Below are positions 10,606 through 22,440 of a stretch of 64,000 nucleotides of DNA, piece by piece. Under the pieces are notes generated by a model. The model was not told where the DNA came from. It searched no databases and saw nothing but the letters and a program-made list of their open reading frames with translations. The DNA is taken from assembly GCA_001695595.3 (NCBI GenBank), contig MBPM02000008.1:682001-746000 (forward strand). The letters run 5' to 3'. The stretch comes from Plasmopara viticola (lineage: Eukaryota; Oomycota; Peronosporomycetes; Peronosporales; Peronosporaceae). Made by a program: the position numbers and the translations under genes. Numbering within the stretch: the stretch's first letter is position 1; each line of letters begins with the position of its first letter.

Positions 10606-11175
10606 TTAGTCGACGGACGCTTCAACGACGCACTCGAGCTGCATCGCGACTTCGCGCTCATGAGCCGCGCGGTGAAAGGCTCCAAGAATGGCAAAGTAAC
10701 TTAGCTGGTTTCTTCGACGAGGCTTCTCGGCGCGTTTGATTGCACGCCGGCGACACTTATTCAGCTCCATCTTGATGCGACTACTGACGGCAAGGAGCGC
10801 GTTGGTTGTATGATGTGGAGCTGCTGCATGAGCCTTTTCAACTTGTGCGTCTTCTCCAAAGAATCCAGAGTCGAAGCGAGCACGCTTGTTCGGGCCGCGA
10901 CCGTGAACCGGGGACACAGCAGGTGTAGGAGGGGCAAAACTTTCCAAGTCGCGCTTTAATGACACTGTCAGTGCCGTCAAGGCAAGAGACAGATTGACGC
11001 TTTCGGATGCAGATGCAGTGCCGGATGCCATGGCCGAGGCCTGGGCAGCCGTCAAAGGCGAGCGTAAGGTTCCGCGCGCTGGTACACGCGTTGCAGTAGG
11101 TGATGGGACACTAAATAGACCCTTGCGCTTCTTAGTACTCGGATTGATTGGCATTGCGCCCACCTGCACTTCCAT
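10606..11175 (-). CDS. Hypothetical basic, probably nuclear protein
   Basis: An intronless 189-codon frame starting at an ATG. I do not recognise a family. The N-terminal third is Ser/Thr/Ala/Pro-rich with a KKRK cluster near residue 15. A second basic cluster, PNKRAR, is near residue 95, and the C-terminal part has a strongly basic helix-like run (NKCRRRAIKRAEKPRRR) followed by a segment rich in Ala, His and Glu. These clusters resemble nuclear localisation signals, so a nuclear role is a reasonable guess. Its codon use and Ala-rich composition resemble the neighbouring real genes more than the gene-poor regions. It lies next to the carnitine carrier and is transcribed away from it. Confidence 0.55.
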   Translation of the reverse strand: MEVQVGAMPINPSTKKRKGLFSVPSPTATRVPARGTLRSPLTAAQASAMASGTASASESVNLSLALTALTVSLKRDLESFAPPTPAVSPVHGRGPNKRARFDSGFFGEDAQVEKAHAAAPHHTTNALLAVSSRIKMELNKCRRRAIKRAEKPRRRNQLSYFAILGAFHRAAHEREVAMQLECVVEASVD

Positions 11176-11179
11176 AACG

Positions 11180-12039
11180 TGAGTCTGGTGATGGGCTGTG
11201 GTACGAGCTTAGTTGCTCAGGGTGGTGTAAATGCAGTTATTAAAAAAAAACGAGTCGTCCACAAGACCAATGGTGGCTCTTGCTACGTTATCGAAAGTTC
11301 AATGGACTTTCCTCACGGACCCTACTTCTTGGTAGCGAATGAGATGCCAGACAAGTACTTGCGTCCTAGAACGCAAATTCAGCAATGGTCAAGACATCAG
11401 GAGAAGGAAAGTGAGAGCAAGAGAAGTAAGAAATCGAAACGCAGCCCACCCAAAAACCCGCTAAATTGGATTGGCTAAAAGCACTCACTGTGCGACTTTT
11501 GCGAGGCAAATATTCAGCAAATCGTACACTGGCTTTTCGCGAGGACGAGCAAATGGTTGCCAACCGACTATGGAGGGTGCTTGCACCAACGACCAAGTTA
11601 GTTTGTGCGTGCTAAACAGTGGTATTAGGTAAAAGGGTGCCAACCAGTGGCAAATTGATAGAGGAGCGCTCTTACGTCGTCAAGTCCACCACCAAGAATT
11701 CCTTTGATTTCTGTGCCGCCATCATGTGACTAATTACTACTTTTCTCGTAGTATTCTAAATATGTGGTTGGGTCTTTTCGCAGTCTTTACGGATATTAAC
11801 CATGAAGAACTTTCGGAGACTAAATAAAGTCATTAAAGAGCCAATCATATTACAGGGTCCTAAGAGCATATAAACTAAGCTCAAACTCGTCCGAAAATTC
11901 CCTCGGCGCGATCTTGATCTAGCACCATACTTAACCCAAATAAGACTGCAAGTTGAAGCAAAGGTTCAGCTCTTCAGCTGCACACAATTTTCACTCGATA
12001 ACTGAACGTGTCGCGTACGCCGCCGCTCTTTCTAAAGCC
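11180..12039. other. Intergenic region upstream of the carrier gene
   Basis: About 860 bp between divergent genes. A 99-codon plus frame (11179-11478) is present but ends in low-complexity Lys/Ser and has no recognised homology. No repeat or RNA gene was seen. Confidence 0.4.
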
Positions 12040-13316
12040 ATGGGCGACGACGCAGCAACTAACAAACGTACGCACTTTTGCTGCTCCTTCTTCTTGTTCT
12101 CGGCGTTGTACTCAAAACCGCAGCTAATCTCCTTTTCTAGCGACGTCAGGCGTCGTGTCTTTCCTAACCGGTGGATTCGGCGGTACGACTTGCATCCATG
12201 ACGTCGCTTCAGGATCGAAAATGGTTGAGCTCACTTGTTTGATAATGAAGGCATGTGTCTTGTCGCAACGGGTCACCCCCTGGACCTTATCAAGGTCAAC
12301 ATGCAGACGCAAGGGAAGGCACAGCCTGGTCAGGCGCCCATGTACTCGAACGCGGTCGATTGTGCTCGCAAGATGGTTGCCAAGGACGGAGTATAATCTT
12401 GTTGTCTTTGCAACAGTCATGGACATTGAGTTGAATGTAGACTTTTCTTTTCAATGCAGTTTCGCGGCCTGTACCGCGGCATGTCAGCGCCGCTCGTGGG
12501 CGTCACGCCGATCTTTGCAACGTGCTTCTGGGGGTACGATATGGGCAAGCTCATTGCGGTGCGTACAGTGATGTTATGATCCTTTATAATTGCTGCCAAG
12601 TTTTAGAATGATTGCCAATGCATTTCAATACTGTCGAAAGGTTAAAGCATCGGGACAGTCGCCTACGGCACCACTTTCCATGGGACAAATCGTATTTGCC
12701 GGTGGATTTTCAGCCATTCCAGCGACTGTAGTCATGGCTCCTGGCGAGCGTATCAAGTGTTTGCTTCAGATTCAAGCACAAGCCATCGAGCGTGGGGAGC
12801 CTAAATTATACGACGGTATGATCGACTGTGCCAAGAAATTGTATCGCGCTGGCGGGTTATCAAGTATCTTTCGTGGTTGGGAAGCCACTTTATTGCGCGA
12901 TGTCCCAGGGTAAGTGTCGTTTTCGAGCTTTGCATTATACTGCTAACAATGGGTTTTGTAGCTCCATGGGCTACTTTGGCGGATTTGAAGCAATCAAGCG
13001 CGGGTTAACGCCCCATGGCAAAGATCCAAGTGATTTGAATGCTTTCCGTGTGTTTGTGGCAGGCGGCTTTGCAGGCATCATCAACTGGGTCATTGCCATT
13101 CCTCCTGACGTGATCAAGTCGCGTATTCAAACAGCTCCAGAAGGGACGTATCGCGGAATCATGCACTGCTTTCAAGTCCTCATGAAAGAAGAGGGACCGG
13201 GAGCGCTATTTAACGGCGTGGGACCTGCCATGGCGCGCGCCTTTCCAGCCAATGCCGCGTGTTTCCTTGGCGTCGAGTTTTCCAAGAAGTTCCTCAACTA
13301 CTTGGGCTTTTTTTAG
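12040..13316 (+). CDS. Mitochondrial carnitine/acylcarnitine carrier (SLC25A20 type)
   Basis: Spliced from six exons: 12040-12067, 12141-12182, 12251-12390, 12460-12558, 12641-12909 and 12962-13316, giving 310 residues in an unbroken frame with GT..AG introns of 51-82 bp. It has the three tandem mitochondrial-carrier repeats, each with the signature Px[DE]xx[KR]: [26 protein letters not shown] and [13 protein letters not shown]. The second motif and the C-terminal [11 protein letters not shown] are characteristic of the carnitine/acylcarnitine branch. That carrier exchanges acylcarnitines for carnitine across the inner membrane to feed mitochondrial beta-oxidation. The length is normal for the family and six transmembrane helices are expected. 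The very short first exon codes for MGDDAATNK only, so start choice rests on frame and splice signals. Confidence 0.93.
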
Positions 13317-13501
13317 TAGATAAACTAACAAGACTGAACTGTGATAAGGCGGGTAAGGTCTGCATTCAAGCTTACTTTAAAAGACTTTTGCGAGAAAAGG
13401 CATCATTTATTTCGGCCCGCGGCTCGTCTGTTCCACGATAGAGCGTATTGCTATACAGCTCGACGACATCCCTGCCGCACGCAAGGCGCGTTAGTAATTG
13501 A

Positions 13502-13988
13502 TTAAACAGCAAAAAGTGTACCGAACAATGCGTACGAGATGCGTCGGAGCTCGGCCTTTGCGTCAGCTATTGCCGTTTCCTGCTCTTCCAGCGAAGTGTC
13601 GGTGCCAGGCAAGGAGCGCAACAGCTCGAGCGCTTCAGTGTACTTTTGCTTCACCGACACTGCCTGCAATCAACAAAACGCATCGTTTGCCGAAGATTAG
13701 TTCGATAAGTTCATGTAGTTACAATAGTTGATGAGACACTAGCTTTTGTTTATAGCCAATGCTTACCGAGGCCGAGACATCTCCGAGGCGCGTGGTCTCT
13801 TGAGTGGAACTGGCCGACAGCACGTCTTTAAGAACGTCAATGAGATTTGGCAGCACGTCAAACGTCTATTGTGCGAAACGGAGGATGGAAGCAGGTTAGA
13901 GTGTCATGCTTGCTGTTATAATGCAAGTCTAGCGCTGAACAACCTCATGTAGCTTGGCCTTGGAGATCGAGGTGTCCGGCATGTCCAT
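13502..13988 (-). CDS. Mediator complex subunit 9-like protein
   Basis: Three exons: 13944-13988, 13767-13865 and 13502-13663 (minus), 101 residues, frame preserved across both introns. It begins MDMPDTSISKAKLHE, then LPNLIDVLKDVLS, and a predicted coiled coil, KQKYTEALELLRSLPGTD, followed by SLEEQETAIADAKAEL. This matches the Med9 C-terminal pattern: a helical segment LPxLxxLxK, then a helix ending in a 'MPGI'-like turn, then a Gln/Glu-rich helix. Med9 is a small middle-module subunit of Mediator, the RNA polymerase II coactivator. The first intron starts GTTGTT, a weak but acceptable donor. It lies 127 bp downstream of the eL19 gene on the same strand. A different small coiled-coil protein is possible. 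A second Mediator gene (Med18) lies at 53.5 kb. Confidence 0.6.
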
Positions 13989-14115
13989 GCTCAATATTAA
14001 GTAAGGATTAAGTACGAATCGAGTGTTTTGGGACAAGAAGATGCGAGCATCTTCAAAACGACTTTTATTCCTTTTGAGTGACCAAAGTGTGCAATTATGT
14101 CTCGATCGTGCCGCA

Positions 14116-14749
14116 TTATTCCTTCTTAGAAACAGGGGCAGCATCCTTCTTGGCTTTACGGTCGCGCGCCACCTTGGCCTTCTCCTTACGAGCTTCAGAT
14201 TGCTCCTTAAGCGTCTTTTCGCGGTGACGTTCAGCCTTCATCTTGTGAATCGTCTCCATCAACACACGCTTGTTCTTGAACTGGTTACCCTTGCTACGCA
14301 TGTACAGCTCGTGGTAAATGTGCTTGTCAATTTTCTTTGCCTCGCGATACTTGCGAAGGAGACGACGGAGCACACGAATACGACGCATCCAAATCACCTT
14401 GAAAGGAAGACGCGCGTTGGCCGTACCGCGACGCTTACCAATGCCCGTGTGGCGGCCTTTGCGCTTAGCTTCATTGCGCTTAGTGAAGCGAGCACGCGAG
14501 TGAATTACCTGCGGCTTTTTATGACAAATCCGTCCTTCACGAGCTTGCGAATGTTTTGGCGCGAGTTTGCGAGCGCAATTTCGTTCGTCTCGTTGGGGTC
14601 AAGCCAGATCTTGCGCTTGCCGCACTTAAGCACGGATGCAGCCAGACTGTAGCACACGAGATGAAGGATTTAGTTGGCCGTTTATATAGATGCTCGTCAA
14701 ACGTCTGCCGTCGTATAACGCACCGTTTTTGAAGCTTTAGAGACACCAT
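14116..14749 (-). CDS. RPL19: 60S ribosomal protein eL19, frameshifted in this sequence
   Basis: Exon 1 is 14724-14749 (MVSLKLQK plus a split Arg codon), the intron is 14647-14723, and exon 2 runs 14646-14116. The translation is classic eL19: [34 protein letters not shown], then [33 protein letters not shown] and a C-terminal Lys/Arg/Glu helix ending PVSKKE. eL19 binds 28S rRNA and contributes to the intersubunit bridge. The frame breaks between KDGFVI and KPQV: the coding strand has five A (T run at 14516-14520) where six would restore it; as written, a TAA follows within a few codons. With one added base the product would be about 185 residues, normal for the family. A sequencing or assembly slip is the likeliest cause. 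Confidence 0.93.
14516..14520 (-). other. Homopolymer at the eL19 frame break
   Basis: A run of five T on the plus strand, where the eL19 reading frame shifts by one base. The codons on both sides are fully conserved, so this run is the place of the break. Confidence 0.85.
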
Positions 14750-14813
14750 AATCCTTCCTTTGACTTGTCCCAAAGAGTAAATGGCCTTTAGCGAAGGGGG
14801 AGGTTACGTGAAA

Positions 14814-14820
14814 TGATTGG
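14814..14820 (-). promoter_or_regulatory. CCAAT-box motif upstream of eL19
   Basis: CCAATCA in the gene's direction, 65-71 bases before its start codon, followed at once by TTTCACG. The same heptamer precedes the mL49 and OMPDC-OPRT genes. Confidence 0.45.
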
Positions 14821-15331
14821 CAATCCGCAACGACACAAAATATGAGCACAAATGCTCCATAATTCTGACCACTTTTAGCTAGAATGATAAAATGGGAACC
14901 GCAGACTGCTCATTTCTTTTAATCCGGTCCCGAACCGCACAGACTTGTTTTTTCGCTGACGTGATTGGCTATATTTTTTTAAATTTTTTCCTTGTTTAGA
15001 CCGTTTTTTAGCGCGTAGTCACGATTGCCAAGATAAGAATGGAAGTGTCATGTTAGGTTAATAATTACGTAATCGGTAACGGCTTTGCCAACAATGTTTG
15101 AGCAGGTAAGAAAAAATGGTAATGTCAAGCAAATGATGGCAATGCGCGTTCGATGACGCAAAGCTGTTTGTTCTGTAGGCGCTGAAATGTCATGACGGAG
15201 TGTAGGCTATGCCAAGTCTTTATTTCACTGGGATTGTAAGTTATTTATCTGACATTAAAAAGTGTTACTACCGAATGGGCTGTAGTGCGTATTTCATCAA
15301 AGTATTCTTTTTAGTAATACGAATTTTTGGA

Positions 15332-15652
15332 ATTGTATTGTATTACGTTATCGCGTTGCCAAGTTATGCACGTGCTAGGCTCAGTCTGGCTAGTTCACGG
15401 CATAGAGTGGTGACCACATACGTCGGGTCTCGTTCGGCGGGCAGTGCAGCCAGCACCGAAATCGTGAGGGTCTTCCATTATTTTGTTTAACTCTGACTTG
15501 GTAGGAGCCCAGGTGGCGCCCTGGTGCTGGAGACCGTCGCGTCGAGGGTGAGACTCGTTAGAGACCTGCAGATGCCCGGGAGCACCTGCCCGAAGCGCGC
15601 GAGCATTTAGCCCCCGCGCTTGGAAGGAGGGCGTCACTCCAACCTTTTCCCC
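15332..15652 (-). mobile_element. SINE-like element, copy 1
   Basis: About 320 bp, minus orientation. It starts near GGTTGGAGTGACGCC and ends in a GTAATACAATACAATT tail. It is flanked by an imperfect duplication, GAATTTTTGGA at 15321-15331 and GAAATTTTTTTGGA at 15653-15666. It is highly similar to 30490-30820 and 46089-46414 over its full length. A frame coding for TPSFQARGLNARALRAGA is open through most of it. No clear RNA polymerase III A or B box was found, so 'SINE-like' rests on size, tail and target duplications. Confidence 0.75.
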
Positions 15653-18600
15653 GAAATTTTTTTGGATGTTTAGGCAAAAGAAAAGATATTGCGTCTTCGC
15701 AGGATTCGCAAGTGAAGCCATGTTAGAACAAATCCTCGAGAAAATACTACTATTGTAGTGAAAACTATTATTTTACCCTAAGCTTTTTACTTTCCGTTAC
15801 CTAGATATTGAAAATAGTTCTGCCAATGAGTCCTCACTCACACTGGCTTCTGAGGCTAAACCTCGCCCAGTTGATGTGTGTTGAGCGGCTGTTTCTTATC
15901 TCCGATATATGTGTGCAATGATTTGCAAAATTAAACTTACTTATATTATTGTATTTTAATCCTATCTAAATTTGAATACTTGAAATATAGGAAAAAATAA
16001 CTCACGGGATCGTTATAAATACCAATAGAATGGTCATGTTGAGCCTATTTTTCTACGCCGCTCGCACGCCACCTTGTCGCTCCTCTGTAGCTTTGCTCGA
16101 CTGAGTAACCTTCCTTTTTTAGTGTATTTGTGAAATGTATCGGGCCACTCTTGTACCTTAAGCTGGCTCATTTATACATTTTTGCGGTTTGTTGCCTCGC
16201 ATACTCGTAGCCAAGTAGTTTTTGCATCTTCGACATAGAAATATCTTACTGCTCTAGAACATTATTGCGTAATGTGTCAATGTCTCTCGTGCTTTTAGCG
16301 GATGTTCATGCAAGCTAGCGAACTTCCACTTCTTCTACCTTAAGACCGTATAGATAAAGCTTACCGCTGCAGAGCGATCTATTCTTTAGTAATATCGCCA
16401 TTCACCAGCTTTGCTACAAACATTTGCACTAAGAGCATTTCTCCTGAACAAAATGGCGATGTTGATCCACATTGTGACTCGATACGATCCCACGTAGCTT
16501 TGGCAAGAGCAGCTAAATGAGCTTAAACTTGACTTTGACAAACTTTGTCATTGGCACACAGAGTTACTACTGCGGTCGTTTAGATGGAGTTGACCTAGCG
16601 TCATACAAAATCGTTCGTGGCTATATTGACGAGCAGTGACCTCAACTAGTACTCACACTAACTGCGGCATGCCGCGGATGGAATGCCGAGGCTCGTTAAA
16701 TTTGCACGAGAAAAAAAGAATCATTCTCTTAATGGCGCCCTTAAGTTAATTTGGATACGTGCATATTGGCGAGGAAAGCTTCGGCGTGAGCACAAGTTTG
16801 CTCAGACAACCAATTACCGCGAGGTTTGATAGCCGAAAACACAAATGTGTGAACTAAATTGCGATACGGGCCAGCGTCTTGCTATTAAGCCCGTTTGAAA
16901 AGCTATCAAAAGTTGAATTATAAATAGGTACTGTTTATTAAATTGAGCATGCCGCAAATATATTGCTCAGATACTACGGCGGCTTAGATGAGCTATTATT
17001 TTGGCAGCTACAAATGGCTTAGTCCCAATATTAGCCTAATCAAGCTGGCAAATGATTATTTCATCGATCGCATTACCGACACATCAGCCTTGGAGAATTA
17101 AGCGGGATAGATTGCTAAAAGATCATGTTCCGATGAACCATCTGATACGCGGCACATGCTCAAACTAGCCGCCCCTTGAAATCAAGTAGTGGGATACAGC
17201 TGAACTTAAGAAGCTTCGCAAAAGTTTTTTGAGAAAAATACTTCTTGCGAAAGGTTTGATCTTTCTAAAACCCGCGCAAATCAATAGGCGGTCCAACATT
17301 TCCGGTTGATGTTTTTCAGGCCAAGCGTATGTACCATCTGATTTGGAAATCGTTGCAGCGTGTTGACTCGACAATGTCAAGTTCATAGGATTTGATAGCT
17401 CTTTTCAGCTCGTGTATTGAAAGTTATTATACCTTGCTGCCTAAGATAGTCTCGCATCATCTCAACTCTTTCCAGGACGCCCCTACGCACCATGCGCTCA
17501 TAAATGAAATCGTATTTGAAACCCGGAAAGAGGTTTTGTGACATCGTCACGCAGCAGTATGTAATCGAGAAGGCCTATAAAAAGTATGCGATCTTTTGAT
17601 GATCGACTGTTCACAATTTCTGGTCGAATAGTGCAATAGGCAGCAATTTGAAAGTGGTTTAATTAATAGAGTATATATGTATATATGTCTTCATTTCGTA
17701 TCATATTTCTGCTAGGTGTTTCGATCGTCATCGCAAATATGACGGAGATTAGATTTTTTTAAATCTTACGAGATATCTTATTAGGCACAGCTGGTAGAAC
17801 ACTTGATAACCCAGTCACGAGTGCGATTGCACCCAACCGAGACAAGCAAATATAAATTTTTCCAGAACGTCAAAAGAAATTTTTAGAATCGCTGTTAAGG
17901 GGAAGAGCATTGTTAAAAGCAATAGAAAGAGTAAGCTCTGTATTTTCGAACATGCTTGGCCATTCACTGTCCAAAACAAAATATAAGTCGGTGTACTTCC
18001 AAGACGCACCCAGCATTATATATACAGCATTGTGATAAGTATTACGCTCATGAAGAATACGACTATTAACGGACAAACAGATTCTATCTTGCGCTTGACC
18101 TCTACGGCTAAGCGAGTGCGGGTGACCAAAGAGGATTTTGGTGCACTTTAAGCAGTCGGCCAAATTCGAAGCTAAAACTGATTTGAGCGACTTCCAGTCG
18201 TTTTACCGAAACCCTACGCCGAGACGTACGGTGATCGATCCAGCCGTGAAGCTCAACTTCACATGACTAAAGAAACCCGCATTATTCCTCCAGGGTTTGG
18301 AGTCGCCTCAATTTAGTCACGGTCTTATGTCCAAGGCTGACCCAGAAAACTTTAAAGCGCGAACGCGCGGTTGTTACGAATAACACGCGCAATTGAGACA
18401 ATAGCAATCTCTTTCGGCTCTCCTTGACCGCCAAGGCTAGCTGCTCTACCATATGGAGCGGTGATGAAGTTGAGCTTTTCTTACGAGCGCCCCGAGCTTC
18501 TTGAGTATGTCACAGTTCTCGCTTTACGAAACTCGTGGAGGTTGTTTGACCGGCGATATAGTCTAATTGCTTCCGCTTGAAGCAATAGACGCTCTGAGAG

Positions 18601-21600
18601 TAAGTCACAAATCTCAAACTAGATGTTCGGGTAAAAGTGGAAAATTTTACGATCGCGCTCGGAGCTTCACCTATTAGCGCTTAGCTGGTATTGTGCTAAA
18701 GCCGATGCATCTCTTCTTAATCTATTCGGTTCCGACCCACCAAGTAAGCAAGTTGTACTACCACGTGTAATGTGTTTTGGGCTGTATTTCTCCAAAGGAT
18801 TTCCCAATTTTAAATCAGATTTTTCACCTGGTCTGTGCTAAGAGTAAAGCTAAGAAGTACTCAAGGGTAATCCCGGGTTGAGTAAAAAAAATAATCCTCG
18901 TATTTGAAATTCGAGTCGTTCTAATTGTTTTTTTTTATATTGCAATGTGGAATTCATTGTAGCGCCAAACTACGTGCATAGTCCTCATAAAGCTGCGTGA
19001 GAAAAATGGCTTTCTTCTTACGTGTTATTTTCTCAAACACGCCGCGCAAGCAGTAATCTTTCGATTTTCCTCGTGGTTTGCGAAGCATACAAGCATTCCG
19101 CCTATCGATGTTGCCTGCGCTGACCACGTAATACAAAACGCACTTGATTGTCTTCTCCTCATACCAGGAGCAAAGACCTGCAAGCAAACACGACAAAGCC
19201 TCGAGACACAGTGGGTAACATACTTATACAAGTGGGATGCAAAGTATCACAAAAAAAGGTGGCATAGCTTCAGTAAGAGATAATGTGGATACTAAAGAAG
19301 TCTCAGATTGTTACGAGCAGTACCGAGCTTGACAAAGAGACCTTATTTATTGGAATACTTAGCAGTATACGTCAGAGCCAATGCGCAAGAATTGGAGGCT
19401 CTGACAGAGCCTATAAAAGCTCAAGGCTATCGAGCTCACCTCAGCTGAGATTATACAACCTAGAAGTAAAGCTCTGATTTATCTCATGGACATTCCAGGC
19501 TTTAAAACTTTCTCCGGAATACCATGTGAGCTACTGTGCTATCAATGACTGACGTGAATGGTTTTTGTATATATGGAACAAAAGAATTGACAGAATCTAA
19601 TTTCTCCATTTAACCGATCGCCATCCAAAAATGTCTAGCACGAACTTGCGAAAAAAATATGCAGTGATTGCAAACTTCTGGTGTACTGCTCATTTGCGCT
19701 CACGAATGAACGAGCTTTTCTACCGTCTCAGAATTGCGAAGAACTGAGCACGAAACGAATCCCACAACATTTTGTATAAAAACAAAAACACACAAATAAT
19801 GTAAATCAACTGATAAAAGGTATTATTTAGAATCGACGCCAATAAATGCTTCTACTCTGATAAGTGCAATGATTTGTTTTGGGCCCGTGTCGATGTCTAA
19901 ATGACTTTTGTTGTGTTCCAAACGTCGACTTATACAAGACCGTTCATACACCAGCAGCAGGCCGTCCATATCCAGCTTGCAGGCGATGTTTAGCCACCTT
20001 CTTAGACAGCCATGTTGTCTGAAAAATAGTAAGATAAAAACGCTTAAATCATTGCTATCACTTACCTGCAGCCGAGCACATTTTTGATGCGGTTACGTAG
20101 ACAAAATCTTCTAGCGCCCACCACTTCATTATTCAAAGACCTGCTTAGAAATTAATGTTTACAGCCGTTAGCAGCTTGTTACACCTAATTTATGATCTAG
20201 TCAATCTTTGTAAAGATCTTGGTTTTGGGCTAAGATTACCTCATTGGAACACTGAAAATTTTACGATGCTTAGACTCGCAAAGTGATCAAGATGAATACA
20301 TACAGTGAAAGGGGAAGCGTTGTTATGCATCTTTTTGTCCGTGCGTACAATTTTTTGTCAGGTTTGCTACCTAAGGTTTATATCAATTCTCTGTCTTAGT
20401 GCGGTAACTTAAAGTCGCATGGCGTTTCCATGCTTGGTGACCAGCTTCTCTGTCACTTGTTCTGCATCGGCCCGGCATTACTAAGAAGGAGACATATGCA
20501 GGAAGAGGTAAGATCTTTTGACTACTTCACTTATTAAAAATGCTTGGTCCTACCCTTCATTTTATCGGTGATACCGCATTCTAGGCGAAAAAGCCTCTAT
20601 TAGGATATTTCTAGAAAACCAAGCATCTATACTGCGACATAATTGATCGGGGAGGCTGTCTTTCAGACTCAGTCAAGGTTCCTTTGAACGAAAAGTCACT
20701 CCTGAACATAGAAGTTTGGTTTTTTGTAATAAAATTCGTTACTTCTCTTTATCATAAAGAGTAGATTATATCTAATGGAAATATGAGCGAAAGTCATTGT
20801 TATCTGGATTAAACATTGTCACGAGCGAAAGACTGCCAATCGACCAATTCATTGAAGCCGTTCAAATTTAAAAAAAATATCTTTCGGCAATGAGGGGTAC
20901 CTCGAGACCAAAAACGATCTCTGCGCCTATGTCAAGGGCTGCACCTCCACCGGGGGCAGCGAGGTAGAAGTTGCTAGCCTATAGAAGGATGGAATAGAGC
21001 CACGATGGGCAGTGCGTGCCTACCGATCTCTTCCGTTAATGGTCCGCAAAATTTTCTGCTGTCAGGCAATGTAAATAATAAAAGGCGGCGCGAGCGCTCC
21101 AATTAATACGTGCTTGGCTTTTTGCCTTCTCAGGCTGCTAGAAATTTTAAAACGGTGATGCCGAACTTAAATCGTTTTAAATACCTGGGAACACGCTCTA
21201 AAAGCGTAAGATTTGCCGTCAGAGTCATTAACAATACGAATAGCCTTAAAAGTAAGTTCATTGCGAATTCTTAGCGGACCTTGAAAGCATTGGTTGCCCA
21301 CGTCACAAAAAAAAGAAAAATGTTAAAGACATAGCCGACATCCCACGATGCATCAATAGAGCGACAATTTAATTTAAAGTGCAAGGGGTAAGAGGCTTTG
21401 TGACTCACCCGCCGCAGTGTTTTGATGCAATTTCAAAATGTCCCTTCAATCTTATTAATGGGTTCAACAATTGGAAAGCCTCCGTGGGACTATGTTACCC
21501 ACATGGAGCGCACATTTATAGCGTCTTCATATGCCAGTGCTACCAGTAGATTTTGTATACTCGGTTTTGAGGACGTCGACAAATTACCTTGGAGCGACTT

Positions 21601-21724
21601 TCTTCTTTTGGTAAGTTCCAATCTCATCTTAGACGTATGTTGGAGCAGTCTATTTAAAAAATTAATACGTATTGAGAAATACAAGCATAACTTACAAAAC
21701 CCCTGATGCAGGTGGCTGACTTTT

Positions 21725-22440
21725 GTGGCCTACGGACAAAAACTGGTTTCGCGAGTAAGTGCTCAGCTTTACGCTCAGTCCCCCAGCAAATACCACACAT
21801 ATGTGATCACCTATAATCATGACTGCTTTACTCATTATCTCGACCTCCTTGATTTGGACGAACTTTTTCTTCTTTTCAAGTGTGAAACTCTTTACCAGCT
21901 TGGGCCCCACAGTAGGCGCTACCACTGGGACTACTATACCAAATCTCAGAGCATGAGATTTGCTCGTAAAGTATAAACGTAGTAGAGCTTTCTAGCTGCT
22001 TAGTAGCAGAGTTCAGCAGGTCTTACAAGTAGCGCACCGTGCTTCGACGGATGCCGCAAAGCACCTTTGCAATCCATTATGCCCGCAAAGGCATAAAGCT
22101 GATCAACAAGTACTACTGGATGTGACAAGATCGCACAGGAGCTTGCACAGAGGAGATATGGAGAAAGATTTAATATTTACATTGCTCACTTCCTCCAGCC
22201 AAAGTATACAGTCTGAAGACTTAGCAATAAGTGACTAAATTCGCTACTGTTCCCAGAATTTTGACTATCATAGCCACCACCATCGTCGTGTCAATAGAAT
22301 GTTTTAATCTTTTCTTGTTGACAATAATAAAAGGAAACGGATACGCTATTGTTACTGCGTTGCGCACGCGTGCGATCGTATGTGATAATTTTTGCGATTC
22401 GCTAAAAAAGTATGTGTTAGCGACATAGTACCCGTACATG
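21725..22440. repeat. Diverged direct repeat, left member
   Basis: It aligns by eye with 25610-26290: shared blocks include GAGTAAGTGCTCAGCT, CAAGTGTG.AA, CCTTTACCAGC-like, CCCCACAGTAG.CGCTACCA, AGATCGCACAGGAGCTTGCA and AGCCACCACCATCGTCG. Both are in the same orientation, about 3.9 kb apart. They could be old LTRs of one retroelement or two solo copies. Nothing between them is recognisable as a polyprotein. Confidence 0.7.

Noticed and set aside
18400..18480. tRNA-like fragment (GGTAGAGCAGCTAGCC on the minus strand)
   Set aside because: Only a D-arm-like piece is present; no acceptor stem or T-arm can be folded around it.
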